Shown here: positions 43,653 to 52,234 of the stretch, one piece after another
Numbering within the stretch: the stretch's first letter is position 1
Layout of the letters: every line of letters starts with the position of its first letter
Origin: Chryseobacterium sp. ERMR1:04
GTDB taxonomy: Bacteria; Bacteroidota; Bacteroidia; Flavobacteriales; Weeksellaceae
Reading direction: 5' to 3'
NCBI RefSeq assembly: GCF_001297705.1
Contig: NZ_LIRF01000008.1
Coordinates: forward strand, 1,116,001-1,180,000
DNA: 64,000 nt
Translations under genes and position numbers: made by a program
Notes under the pieces: model-generated
What the model saw: only the letters and a program-made list of their open reading frames with translations
The model's database searches: none
What the model was told of the DNA's origin: nothing

Positions 43653-44249
43653 TTATTTTTTCATGTTAAATGTATAGTAAACGCCCGCCTGAAAAGTAAC
43701 GTTTGTATGATTGTCATAGAAGCTGTAAACAGGAACAAAGCCTTTTTTTACTCTTGCTTCAACCCCAAAGTTTTTTGTAATGTCATATCCTAAACCGGCT
43801 GTAATTCCTAAATCTATTTCGCTTTCCGGATCAAAATTTTTCTTGTCAACAACAAATTCCAAGGTTGGCCCTACAAGAACGTTGAATTTATTGAAATAAA
43901 ATTTATTAACCAATTGAAGTCCTAAATAAGAAACAGAAAGTGTTTGTCCGTTCCAGTTGTTAACATTGGTTTCAAACTTTGCTCCCTGTCTCGAATAATT
44001 AATTTCCGGCTGTAAAGCATAAAATTTTGCAAAACGAATATTTCCTAGAAATCCAATATAAAACTCGGTTTTAGTTTTAAAATCCATGCTCATATTCGCG
44101 TTTGGAGAATCTGGCCAGTAGAATGTTTGATTTTCATTATTGGTAAAATGCGAAAAATTCGCTCCTGCTCTTATTCCCGGGTTAAAAGTCACCTGAGCAA
44201 AAGATAAAGTGGCAAATAAAGCAAAGAGTAAAAGTGCCGTTTTTTTCAT
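43653..44249 (-). CDS. Outer-membrane beta-barrel protein (PorT-like)
   Basis: 198 residues, signal peptide to Leu-Ser-Phe-Ala-Gln, then alternating strands ('GIRAGANFSHF', 'EFYIGFLGNIRFAKFYALQPEINYSRQGAKF', 'YLGLQLVNKFYFNKFNVLVGPTLEF', 'GLGYDITKNFGVEARVKKGFVPVY', 'FQAGVYYTF') ending in Phe-Asn-Met-Lys-Lys. This is the usual small eight-stranded barrel of Bacteroidetes. It could help place pigment in the outer membrane; that is inference from the operon. Confidence 0.8.
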   Translation of the reverse strand: MKKTALLLFALFATLSFAQVTFNPGIRAGANFSHFTNNENQTFYWPDSPNANMSMDFKTKTEFYIGFLGNIRFAKFYALQPEINYSRQGAKFETNVNNWNGQTLSVSYLGLQLVNKFYFNKFNVLVGPTLEFVVDKKNFDPESEIDLGITAGLGYDITKNFGVEARVKKGFVPVYSFYDNHTNVTFQAGVYYTFNMKK

Positions 44250-44257
44250 GTTAAAAA

Positions 44258-44893
44258 TTATTCGGTTTCGGTTATTTGAAATAGTTTTATATTGATCTTG
44301 AAATCTTTATGTTGAAGATTCAAACTATCCGCGAAGATATGTTTTTTTGCTTCAAAAGTGAAATCGATTTTTTCCTTATTGTTTTTGGTATAAATGATCT
44401 GATTCAGCAATCCATTTTCTTTATTGAAGAACAGATAATATTGTTTCTTATCCAATTTTGAAAGATAAATTTTCGATTTTTCATTCTCAAAACTTTCACT
44501 AACAGGGTATTTCTGTTTTAGCAATTGCTGAAAATCATTCTTTAAAAAATTAATGACAATCTTTTTATCTAAGTCTGCTAAAACATAATTCAGTTTAAAA
44601 TTATCTCCGGAAATTTCAAAATCAATTAATTTATTTCCAAAATCAGAGGTTAATACAACACGGTGTGTCGCATCATTGATCTTTTTGATAATCAGAATTC
44701 CGCTTACATGGTTTTTATAAATATCCATCTGACATTTATATATGTAATCTTCATTTGACGAAAAGTATAAATTTTCAACGGTCTTCTCAGAAGTTGAAAC
44801 TGATTTTGCATCTGAAAGTTTATAGGTTTTACACGAAACAAACAGAAGAAAAATTAGGCTATAAAGAAAATTCTGAAGCAGAAATCGGCGCAT
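44258..44893 (-). CDS. Cluster lipoprotein of unknown function
   Basis: Start taken at ATG 44893 ('MRRFLLQNFLYSLIFLLFVSC'), giving a lipobox Leu-Phe-Val-Ser-Cys; an upstream ATG at 44917 is possible. It overlaps the end of the LolA gene by 35 bases. The mature part is beta-rich ('IYKCQMDIYKNHVSGILIIKK', 'HRVVLTSDFGNKLIDFEI') with a LolA/LolB-like look, so together the two may form a carrier pair for moving pigment across the periplasm. No family assigned with certainty. Confidence 0.65.
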   Translation of the reverse strand: MRRFLLQNFLYSLIFLLFVSCKTYKLSDAKSVSTSEKTVENLYFSSNEDYIYKCQMDIYKNHVSGILIIKKINDATHRVVLTSDFGNKLIDFEISGDNFKLNYVLADLDKKIVINFLKNDFQQLLKQKYPVSESFENEKSKIYLSKLDKKQYYLFFNKENGLLNQIIYTKNNKEKIDFTFEAKKHIFADSLNLQHKDFKINIKLFQITETE

Positions 44894-45485
44894 TGATCTT
44901 CGTATTTTTAAAAACAATATTTGTGGTGTCTCCTGAGGCTTCCGTCATATTAACCTGCGAAACGGTTGATTGACCTTTAGGAAAACTTAGTTCAATCTGT
45001 TTGATGTATTTCAGTAATTGCGCAGATTTAGGAGTGAATTTTGCGATGTTATAATTTGCATTTTTCAAGTAAGCTACGGAAAATTCAGGATCGTTAAACA
45101 TTTGTCCGTTTGAACTTCCTACAATCAGTTTATTGATCTTTTCAAAGGTTTTACTTTTAGCATCCACAGAAGATTTCTTTCCCTGATCGTTGATGAATAT
45201 CTTATTGTCCTTAAAGATAATGCTGTACTGGTAAGGCTTTGTATATTTCCAGCTTAAAATGTTGGGTGTTTTTAAAGACATTCTTCCATACGTCACAATG
45301 TTTTTATCCAAAAAATCCATCTTTTTGGTTTGGGTAAAATCACTTTGTAATGTTTTTATTTCCTTGGTTTCAGATGAAACTTTGGTTACGAATGCTTTTG
45401 CTTCAGGTCCTGACATTGCTGTGTTCTGAGCAAAAAAGAGACTTGAAACTAATAAAAATGCTCCGAAAGCAATATTTTTAATCAT
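44859..45485 (-). CDS. LolA-family outer-membrane lipoprotein carrier
   Basis: 208 residues with a signal peptide ('MIKNIAFGAFLLVSSLFFAQ'). The LolA pattern is visible: 'KEIKTLQSDFTQTKKMDFLDKNIVTYGRMSLKTPNILSWKYTKPYQYSIIFKDNKIFI'. LolA homologues occur in aryl polyene clusters and may shuttle the lipidated pigment to the outer membrane rather than lipoproteins. Lies 23 bases after the RHS-like lipoprotein gene. Confidence 0.85.
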   Translation of the reverse strand: MIKNIAFGAFLLVSSLFFAQNTAMSGPEAKAFVTKVSSETKEIKTLQSDFTQTKKMDFLDKNIVTYGRMSLKTPNILSWKYTKPYQYSIIFKDNKIFINDQGKKSSVDAKSKTFEKINKLIVGSSNGQMFNDPEFSVAYLKNANYNIAKFTPKSAQLLKYIKQIELSFPKGQSTVSQVNMTEASGDTTNIVFKNTKINAPISASEFSL

Positions 45486-45508
45486 TGTTTAATTTTTATT
45501 GATAATAT

Positions 45509-46378
45509 TCAATTTTTTTTTTTAATGGTAATCTTCTCGACTTTTGGATTGATTATTATTTTTATAGTCCAATTTTTATTTTTATCATACTGTTCGTAAA
45601 CTTTAAAATCTTTATCGAATTTGTGTTTATGAGATTCGCTATGAGTACCATCAGTATTGAATAGTGTTTCCTTTTTAACTTCTCCTTGGTCATCATACTC
45701 ATACACCCAACGGACTTCTAATTTTCCATTTTTTTCGTATCTGTGATTTTCCAATTTTTGTCCAAATTGGTTATATGTGTAAATATTGTCAAACCGGAAC
45801 TCATTGTCTTCGTGGTGTACAATTCTAACTTGGTTTTTATCTTCACTATAGCTATATAGCCATATCTGTTTGTTTACATATTGTTTGATGAGATGTCCAG
45901 ATTTATTATACTCAAATTTCATATCGCCAGGAAATGCAAAATCATCACCTTCTAAATTATTTCTAACAATAGTCAGTTGATTATTCTTGTCATAAAATAA
46001 AGTATCCGTTTCAAGAGATTTGCTACCAAACCTTTCTCTAAACGAAATTCTGTTTACAATATATCCGTTTTTATTAAAAGTGACCTTACAATCGTTATCC
46101 ATTTCTGCAAGATTAAAGTATTGATGCTCTTTATTCATATCAATAAGTTCAAATTTACTAAAATCTGTAATAGAATCCTTTGAGGCAGAAGAAGTTTTCT
46201 GTTCTACCGTTTTCACTTTCCCTTTAAGTCCGTATTTTCCTACTGTTTCATTTACATCATCTTTAGTTACTTCATAGATGCTTTTTAATTTGAGGTTTGT
46301 TTTCGTTTCATTTTTTTGTGCACAACTTTGTAAACATAATAAAATGAGTAGAAATGAAAATGTAGCTGTTGTCTTCAT
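45509..46378 (-). CDS. Lipoprotein with YD/RHS-like repeats
   Basis: Start taken at ATG 46378 ('MKTTATFSFLLILLCLQSCAQ'), giving lipobox Leu-Gln-Ser-Cys. The body has repeats like 'YDKNNQLTIVRN', 'FEYNKSGHLIKQYV', 'YTYNQFGQKLENHRYEKNGKLEVRWVYEYDDQGEVKKETLFNTDG', typical of short RHS/YD-type beta repeats in Bacteroidetes lipoproteins. No toxin tip is present. The gap of 113 bases upstream is larger than others in the operon, so this gene may be a later insertion. Confidence 0.75.
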   Translation of the reverse strand: MKTTATFSFLLILLCLQSCAQKNETKTNLKLKSIYEVTKDDVNETVGKYGLKGKVKTVEQKTSSASKDSITDFSKFELIDMNKEHQYFNLAEMDNDCKVTFNKNGYIVNRISFRERFGSKSLETDTLFYDKNNQLTIVRNNLEGDDFAFPGDMKFEYNKSGHLIKQYVNKQIWLYSYSEDKNQVRIVHHEDNEFRFDNIYTYNQFGQKLENHRYEKNGKLEVRWVYEYDDQGEVKKETLFNTDGTHSESHKHKFDKDFKVYEQYDKNKNWTIKIIINPKVEKITIKKKN

Positions 46379-46491
46379 ATTATTTGGTGGAGAGTGCATC
46401 TGTTTTTAACGAAATTGTTAGAAAATATTCTTTATTGGTGGCTGGTTGGTTGTGTATGCGTTGGTAATAATTGCCACCAACACCAAAATTC

Positions 46492-47259
46492 TTATGCATT
46501 AAAAGCTTTTGCGCCTTTTGTGGTTGAAATAGTATCTATCGTAAAAGTTGAATACTTTTCACGTTCCAAAAATACTAATAAATCTGTCAAAACATTATAC
46601 GTTTTTTCCGAAGTATCGTGAAGGAGAATGATGCTTCCTTTCTTTAGATTTTTTGTAACTCGTTTATAAATTTTCTTTTCGTTGTCTGTGATCGTATCTA
46701 AAGAACGGACATTCCAGCCGATGCTTTCTTTATGAGTTTGTTTAATGGCTTTAGCAATATTCGGATTGGTAACGCCAAAAGGAGGACGGTATAAATTGGT
46801 TTTAATATTTCCCACTTTCTCCATAATTTGATCACATTGCTCAATCTCCTCAATCATTTTTGAGGTAGATAAAAATCCTGTGTTGTTGGAGTGAGATAAG
46901 GTGTGATTTCCAATTGTATGACCTTCTGCAATAATTCTTTGGAAAGTTTCGGGATATTTTTCAATCTGTTTTCCAATACAGAAAAAGGTTGCTTTTATCT
47001 GGTTTTCTTTTAATAGATCTAAAAATTTTGGAGTAAACTCGGTCGGACTATCATCAAAAGTCAAAGCAACTTCCTTGATTTTTGTTCTTTTATGCGTCAA
47101 ACTATTGACAAAATATCCTAATTGAATGTCAAAAGATCCCCAAACGACCACCGCCGAAAAAAGTAAGAAACAAAACAGATATACCCAAAAAGTCCCGTGA
47201 AATGCATAAATAAATACATTGCAGAAAAGATAAAATAGAATAAATGGATAGTGTTTCAT
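46492..47259 (-). CDS. NodB-type polysaccharide deacetylase, membrane-anchored
   Basis: 255 residues: two hydrophobic segments (about 5-20 and 22-42), then a NodB domain with Asp69-Asp70 ('ALTFDDSPTEFTPKFLDLL'), zinc His119/His123 ('GNHTLSHSNN'), 'YRPPFGVTNPNIA' and 'GSIILLHDTSEKT'. All catalytic elements are present. Homologues recur in flexirubin clusters; the substrate may be an N- or O-acetyl group on a lipid or glycan, unknown here. The preceding 161-base gap holds a hairpin repeat. Confidence 0.87.
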   Translation of the reverse strand: MKHYPFILFYLFCNVFIYAFHGTFWVYLFCFLLFSAVVVWGSFDIQLGYFVNSLTHKRTKIKEVALTFDDSPTEFTPKFLDLLKENQIKATFFCIGKQIEKYPETFQRIIAEGHTIGNHTLSHSNNTGFLSTSKMIEEIEQCDQIMEKVGNIKTNLYRPPFGVTNPNIAKAIKQTHKESIGWNVRSLDTITDNEKKIYKRVTKNLKKGSIILLHDTSEKTYNVLTDLLVFLEREKYSTFTIDTISTTKGAKAFNA

Positions 47260-47314
47260 CTTTTTATTATTTTGAGTTTTTGGTTTAAAATTTTCTCAAT
47301 CTGGACATTCGTTC

Positions 47315-47389
47315 TGTCATTCTGAATGTAGCAAAGCGAAATGAAGAATCTAATATTGATGTTGAGATTCTTCCTCCGTCAGAATGACA
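47315..47389. repeat. GTCATTCTGA hairpin repeat, intergenic copy
   Basis: TGTCATTCTGA at 47315-47325 pairs with TCAGAATGACA at 47379-47389; between them GCAAAGCGAAATGAAGAATCT and GAGATTCTTCC match the copy at 36084-36162. It lies between the chain-length-factor and deacetylase genes. Confidence 0.85.
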
Positions 47390-47420
47390 AACAGATCGTC
47401 TTAATTCTCTACGTTAAAAC

Positions 47421-48482
47421 TTAAGCTCTCTCCAACAAAACCAAACTATGATCACTTCCTCCCAAATGATTATACAAAAGAATGTTTTTAATACTTTCTT
47501 TTTTCACTTCATTAATCATCATCACTTCCGGAATCTGCTGATCTTTCAGAATATGACAAGCCATAAATGTTGAGAAACCACTTGCTGTATTGAATTCTCC
47601 ACTTAGATGCTTATAATATAATAACGCTGAATTGGGAAATAAATCCATTGCTTTGGTATAATAGGCGTCCGATTTAGAATCTCCGCTAAAACCTAAAATC
47701 ACAGCGTCAATTTCTTCAAAGGTAAGATGGTTTTTTGTTAGTAAGTCTCTGATAAACTTTTGAATTTCATCTTGTTCTAATCTATTGTTGATTTTAATAT
47801 CTCTAAGCTGAGCGTAAGAACTTTCTGCCTTTTCTTTTCCTAAAACAAAAAAGCTTGAACCTTCTCCCCAAATAACGCCTTCTGTTGTTGAGTGTAAATA
47901 ATCAACAGGAAGATTTTCTTCTTTTTTAATGGTATTGTTTAATTTATACAATTCCATTGTTCTGTCGGTCTGCTCATCTGTTGAACCCACCAAAACATGA
48001 TCAGCCTCACCATCATTAATTTGAAGTTTGGCGTCTAACATGGAGAATTCTAAAGAAGAAGAAGTATTCACATAGGTGAAATTGTAAGCGTGGCATTGTA
48101 ATGCTAAAGCTATTTGCCCGGCAACCGTATTGTGAGTGGATTGGATAAAATAAGTTGGAGTCAGAAACTCTTCATTATTATCAATTACATTTTTTAAAAA
48201 CTTTTCAGAATCCTGGGAACATCCCATTCCTGTTCCGACAATAATCGCATCAGGATTTTCAATTCCGGCTTCTTTTAAAGCGTATTTTGAGGCTACAGAA
48301 CTCATTTTTACAGTTTTAGACATTCTTCTGCTCATTGCAGGGGGAATGAATTCTTTGTAATTAGGTTCAATAGCTTTTACGATCTGAATTGAATTTTCAG
48401 GCGTAAGATTTTGGATGAAATTTTCATTTAAAGTGTCCTGAACCGAGATGCAGGCTGCACTGTTGATATACACTGCGCTCAT
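47421..48482 (-). CDS. Ketosynthase-like chain-length-factor protein (inactive KS partner)
   Basis: The start at ATG 48482 overlaps the ketosynthase stop (ATGA), which fixes the choice and indicates coupling. The thiolase fold is recognisable, but the nucleophile region reads 'YVNTSSSLEFSM' with Ser142 where active synthases have Cys, and the first His motif (HGTAT) is lost ('GFSGDSKSD'). This matches chain-length-factor-like partners of type II systems, so it should pair with the upstream ketosynthase and set chain length. The partner gene carries a frameshift in this sequence. Confidence 0.82.
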   Translation of the reverse strand: MSAVYINSAACISVQDTLNENFIQNLTPENSIQIVKAIEPNYKEFIPPAMSRRMSKTVKMSSVASKYALKEAGIENPDAIIVGTGMGCSQDSEKFLKNVIDNNEEFLTPTYFIQSTHNTVAGQIALALQCHAYNFTYVNTSSSLEFSMLDAKLQINDGEADHVLVGSTDEQTDRTMELYKLNNTIKKEENLPVDYLHSTTEGVIWGEGSSFFVLGKEKAESSYAQLRDIKINNRLEQDEIQKFIRDLLTKNHLTFEEIDAVILGFSGDSKSDAYYTKAMDLFPNSALLYYKHLSGEFNTASGFSTFMACHILKDQQIPEVMMINEVKKESIKNILLYNHLGGSDHSLVLLERA

Positions 48483-49665
48483 GATTTTGAGAAAATTAAG
48501 GTTGAACAATTTCCTCCGAACCCAAATGAGTTGGAAAGTACATGATCGATATTCTTCTCTTTCAATTCGGTAACGGGAGTTAGATCAAATTCTTCCATTT
48601 TCGTTTTAAAATTCAAATTGGGGAAAATGATATTATTTTGAATGGCCAACAATGAATAGATGGCTTCAATTCCCGCCGCTGCAGCTAAAGTATGACCTGT
48701 AAACGCTTTTGTAGAACTGAATTCCGGAACCTGATTTTCGCCAAAAAGTCTGATCATCGCAATTCCTTCTGAAAGATCATTATTGGGAGTTGCTGTTCCG
48801 TGAGCGTTGATATAATCGATATTTTCTTTCTGTAAACCTGACACTTTCAATGCTTTTTCCATGGCTAAATAAGCGCCTTGTCCGTTTTCCGAAGAAGCGG
48901 TTTGATGGTGGGCATCGTTGGCATTTCCATAGCCTGAAAGATAGCCGAGTACTTTTTGACAAGTTCATCAGATTCCAACACCAAAAAGGCTGCTGCTTCT
49001 CCTAGATTTAATCCTTTTCTGTCATTGTCGAAAGGCGTATTATAAGCATCAGTAAGAATCATTAGGGTACTGAATCCATTCAAAGTAAATTTTGAAAGAG
49101 AATCTGTTCCACCAACAATCACGCGGTCTAAGACTCCATTTTTAATAAGCTTTGCGCCAATCATAATCGCGTTGGCAGCAGATGAGCAAGCCGTACTGAT
49201 GGTAGAAACCATGCCTTTAAGGCCTAAATAATCTGCAATGGCTAATGATGAATTTCCTGCATCATGAGAGTCTATATATTTTTGCTTTTCAGGAAAGTCT
49301 TCGTAGGAGTAGAAATACTTTTCGGTGATATCCATTCCGCCAACGCTTGTTGAAGAAATTAACCCCGTTTTGTAGCCGTTGATATCTGATATACCGGCAC
49401 TTTCTACCGCTTCTTTTGCAGCAACCATACCTAATAAAGCGGTTCTTGTTACATTATTATCTTCATTAAGCTGAAGTTTTTGTACCAATTCTTCATTAGA
49501 TAATTTGATCTCGCCTGTTTTAATATTTCCGGTGTGACGGGTTTCAAACAACTGAATATCTGAAATTCCGTGTTTTCCGGAAGTGAGCGAAATGAAATTT
49601 TCTTCCACATTGTTACCGATGGAAGAAATGATGCCCATTCCTGTTATGGCAATTTTTTGACTCAT
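48479..49665 (-). pseudogene. Beta-ketoacyl-ACP synthase, split by a one-base A-tract frameshift
   Basis: Frame 1 (49665 to about 48957) holds 'STISTACSSAANA' with the catalytic Cys and ends 'LNLGEAAAFLVLESDELVKK' before leaving frame and stopping at 48865. Frame 2 resumes 'VLGYLSGYGNANDAHHQTA' and continues through 'NAHGTATPNND' and 'STKAFTGHTLAAAAG' to 48479. The switch falls in a five-base A run (48952-48956 as T on the plus strand); one more A restores a 395-residue synthase with an intact Cys-His-His triad. A sequencing error, a real mutation or recoding are all possible. Confidence 0.85.
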
Positions 49666-49679
49666 TTTTATACAAAATT

Positions 49680-49742
49680 TACCAATGTATCAATGTAACA
49701 GTTTACCAATAATTGCTAGACTATTACATTGATACATTGGTA
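49680..49742. repeat. TATCAATGTAACA-type hairpin element (copy C), perfect 19-bp arms
   Basis: TACCAATGTATCAATGTAA (49680-49698) and its exact reverse complement (49724-49742) enclose 25 bases. It fills the gap between the ACP and ketosynthase genes. Confidence 0.85.
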
Positions 49743-49749
49743 GATTAAC

Positions 49750-50007
49750 TTATTTTGTTCTGTTTTCTTCGATGAATTTTGCCATCGTATCGATAGATTG
49801 AAAAATTTCCTTTCCTTTTTTAGGATCGGCTAATTTTATTCCATAATCTTTGTCAAGAAGAACGATCAACTCTAAAGCGTCGATAGAATCTAATCCTAAA
49901 CCTCCTCCGAATAACGGATCAGTATCTTTGATTTCTTCTATAGAAACATCTTCAAGATTAAGTACTTCGATAATTTTGTGCTTCAATTCAGTTTGTAGGT
50001 TTTCCAT
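49750..50007 (-). CDS. Acyl carrier protein (minus arm)
   Basis: 85 residues; phosphopantetheine site Asp40-Ser41-Ile42 in 'GGGLGLDSIDALELIVLLDKDYGI'. It is flanked by hairpin elements and lies between the ketosynthase-like half protein and the frameshifted ketosynthase. With the plus-arm ACP it makes two dedicated carriers, as usual in aryl polyene systems. Confidence 0.92.
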   Translation of the reverse strand: MENLQTELKHKIIEVLNLEDVSIEEIKDTDPLFGGGLGLDSIDALELIVLLDKDYGIKLADPKKGKEIFQSIDTMAKFIEENRTK

Positions 50008-50027
50008 AAATAAATTTCATTTATAAT

Positions 50028-50110
50028 TTATCAATGTATCAGTTTAACAATGTAATAATAATTATAAGCATTATTTAAAAATTGGTAAATGGGTACATTT
50101 TTATATTGTT
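50028..50110. repeat. TATCAATGTAACA-type hairpin element (copy D, degenerate)
   Basis: TTTATCAATGTATCAGTTTAACAATGTAA on the left and AAATTGGTAAATGGGTACATTTTTATATTGTTAGA on the right resemble copies A-C, with weaker pairing. Confidence 0.55.
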
Positions 50111-50113
50111 AGA

Positions 50114-50653
50114 TTACGTAGTCAGCAAATATACAAAAGCTTTGTAACTTTCCTGATATAGCTCTACCCAGCCACAGAGTACCTTTTCAGCCTTTCCTGA
50201 CTGTAAAATCTGTTCTGAGTAATCATTTAAAAATTTTTCATCAAATTCATCCAAAACAAAAAAAGCATTCTCTGTCTGCATTGTATGTCTGATGCTTATT
50301 TCACCGACGCAGATGTTGGGCAATGTGTACACAAAAACAGCCGGGCTCGGGAAGAAATTGTCCTGAGAATTGATGCTTTCCTGATATTTAAAATCAGTAT
50401 CTAAACTTGATGATCTGTTGGCCAAAACAATTGCTGTTTTGCTATGATCTCTGTCTTTTAAAATCATTTCGGAAGCCAGAAAAGCGAGTTTGCTTAAGTT
50501 ATCCATTTTATGAAATTTAGGATAATTCACTTCTAAACTTTTATAAGCTTCTTTGGCAAATTCTGAAAATACTTCAGATTGACTTTCGAAAATAATTTCT
50601 CCGTTGACGGTTATTTTTGAGTTTTCTATGGTGCAAATGTCTGTTTTCTTCAT
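50114..50653 (-). CDS. Ketosynthase-like half protein lacking the active site
   Basis: 179 residues that read as the N-terminal half of a thiolase-fold ketosynthase: '[33 protein letters not shown]' matches the strand-helix before the nucleophile, and '[34 protein letters not shown]' the dimer-interface loop. It continues '[26 protein letters not shown]', resembling the post-nucleophile core, but the catalytic Cys and both His motifs are absent. It lies 4 bases after the active ketosynthase gene, so an accessory subunit role is likely. Confidence 0.7.
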   Translation of the reverse strand: MKKTDICTIENSKITVNGEIIFESQSEVFSEFAKEAYKSLEVNYPKFHKMDNLSKLAFLASEMILKDRDHSKTAIVLANRSSSLDTDFKYQESINSQDNFFPSPAVFVYTLPNICVGEISIRHTMQTENAFFVLDEFDEKFLNDYSEQILQSGKAEKVLCGWVELYQESYKAFVYLLTT

Positions 50654-50657
50654 CGTG

Positions 50658-51812
50658 TTAACATTTTTCTAAAACAATTGCTGCATTACACCCACCAAAA
50701 CCTGAAGCCGTTTTCAAAATATATTTGATTTCCGCAGGTTGGTTTTCTTTAATAATATGTAAAGGCTGGGAAACTCCCATTTCTTCAAAGTTTTTAGATG
50801 AAATTAAGGTATTATGAAGAGCACTTTCCATAGAAATAATACTTTCCAGTAAACCTGATGCTCCTAAACAGTGTCCGTAAAAACCTTTCATGCTGTTGAG
50901 AGGAACATTCTGTAATTCCATTCTGTTGAAAGCGATGGCTTCCATTTCGTCGTTGTATATTGTTGCTGTTCCGTGAGCAGATATAAAATTGATTTGTTCT
51001 GTTGAAACTTGTGCCTCTGTCATTGCATTTTTGATGCTTGCATACAATCCGTCTCCCGTTCTTGAGGGTCCGGAAATGTGATTCGCATCGTTAATAGCTG
51101 AATCTCCGGATATTTTAAAACTAAAACTTTCGTTTGAGATTGCTTCGTCACTTCGTTCCTCGCAATGACCTGTAATAAAAGCCGCCGCTGTAGCTTCACC
51201 AATATTGATTCCGCTGCGGTTTTTGTCATAAGGTTTACAAGGTTCGCTTCCTATGGCCTGAAAAGAATTGAATCCTGAAATCACAAATTCTGAGATCTCA
51301 TCTCCGGCAACGACAAACGCATCTTTATATCTTCCTGCCTGAATCATATTTTTAGCAACAGCAATCGCCATTACCCCTGAAACGCAGGCATTGGAAACTA
51401 CAATGGGTTTGGTTTTAAATCCGAAAAAGTCTGCGATTTTTTGTGCTAAACTTGAAAGATAAGCACCTTCCGGTACAGTCACTTTATTTTTTAATAAGCT
51501 TATATTTCCTTTTGTTGTTGATAAAATAAAAGCCGTTTCTTCTGTAATGTTATGTCTTTCTACCAAAGGTTTTAAGCTTAACAAAAACATTTTTTCCAGT
51601 CTTGTGAAATCCTGATTGTCGAAGTTCTTATTGAATTCTTCTTCCAACTTTTCAGAATCGATGATAGAAGCATAAAAAGCTTCCTGATTTTCGATCACTT
51701 TATGTTTGGCGACCCCTGATTTTCCTTGTAATAAAGCATTCCAATTGGATGCAACATCAAATCCTAAAGGAGTGACGCAGTTGTAATCTGTGATGTAAAC
51801 TTCTTTTCTCAT
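50658..51812 (-). CDS. Beta-ketoacyl-ACP synthase with repeat-derived insert
   Basis: 384 residues with a complete triad: Cys143 ('[13 protein letters not shown]'), His280 ('[11 protein letters not shown]') and His314 ('[11 protein letters not shown]'). Residues about 215-226 read '[12 protein letters not shown]', the well-known translation of a CATTGCGAGGAACGAAG-type interspersed repeat, in the surface loop after '[10 protein letters not shown]'. The insert keeps frame, so the protein is probably still active. It overlaps the thioesterase gene by 4 bases and precedes the half ketosynthase. Confidence 0.88.
   Translation of the reverse strand: MRKEVYITDYNCVTPLGFDVASNWNALLQGKSGVAKHKVIENQEAFYASIIDSEKLEEEFNKNFDNQDFTRLEKMFLLSLKPLVERHNITEETAFILSTTKGNISLLKNKVTVPEGAYLSSLAQKIADFFGFKTKPIVVSNACVSGVMAIAVAKNMIQAGRYKDAFVVAGDEISEFVISGFNSFQAIGSEPCKPYDKNRSGINIGEATAAAFITGHCEERSDEAISNESFSFKISGDSAINDANHISGPSRTGDGLYASIKNAMTEAQVSTEQINFISAHGTATIYNDEMEAIAFNRMELQNVPLNSMKGFYGHCLGASGLLESIISMESALHNTLISSKNFEEMGVSQPLHIIKENQPAEIKYILKTASGFGGCNAAIVLEKC
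51136..51169 (-). repeat. CATTGCGAGGAACGAAG repeat inside the ketosynthase gene
   Basis: On the minus strand the 34 bases run GTCATTGCGAGGAACGAAG followed by TGACGAAGCAATCTC; ends TTGC/GCAA and centre are partly self-complementary. Only this copy is seen in the window. Confidence 0.8.
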
Positions 51813-52234
51813 AATCCCATTTTATCTTTCCAAGCTTGAAAAAACTCGGGATTATACAAACATAAATTATTGTCAGAATCTAAGAAAACCTGAATGGTTT
51901 CTCCGCTGCAAACCAATTTGTTGTCTTGATTAAAAAGTTCGTATCTGTAAATCAATTTTGCAGCAGTAGAATTAACAAAAGTGGTTACGATATTGAAGGT
52001 TTCTCCATATTTTAAAGGCAGAAAATGTTCGCAGGTACTTTTTATGATAGGGGTTACGAATCCGGCTTTCTGAATATCAAGATAAGTTAAGCCATGCTGT
52101 CTGCCGAAAGCTTCTCTTCCGTCTTCGAAATACACAATGTAATGGCCATGCCAAACAATTCCCAACGGATCTGTCTCATTGAATCGTACTCGTACTTCCT
52201 CAGTACACTGGATTGGTTTTTCGTTAGACTGCAT
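51809..52234 (-). CDS. Acyl-CoA/ACP thioesterase, 4-hydroxybenzoyl-CoA type hotdog
   Basis: Start chosen at ATG 52234 ('MQSNEKPIQCTEEVRVRF'), preceded by AAAGGA; earlier ATGs at 52249 and 52276 lie deeper in the permease gene. The motif 'NETDPLGIVWHGHYIVYFEDGREAF' with its Asp is the catalytic signature of the 4HBT family. It may release or proofread acyl chains during polyene synthesis, as in other aryl polyene clusters. It overlaps the permease by 11 bases and the ketosynthase by 4. Confidence 0.85.
   Translation of the reverse strand: MQSNEKPIQCTEEVRVRFNETDPLGIVWHGHYIVYFEDGREAFGRQHGLTYLDIQKAGFVTPIIKSTCEHFLPLKYGETFNIVTTFVNSTAAKLIYRYELFNQDNKLVCSGETIQVFLDSDNNLCLYNPEFFQAWKDKMGL

Noticed and set aside
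48780-48968. 62-codon frame overlapping the ketosynthase break
   Set aside because: It is a third frame of the same region, Arg/Ser-rich and without any conserved motif.
48865-49665. Two separate ketosynthase genes at 48479-48862 and 48865-49665
   Set aside because: Each lacks half of the catalytic residues, and the frames join perfectly with one added A.
31800-50110. CRISPR-like array from the repeated TATCAATGTAACA words
   Set aside because: Copies are scattered kilobases apart, unequal in length and form inverted arms, with no regular spacers or cas genes.
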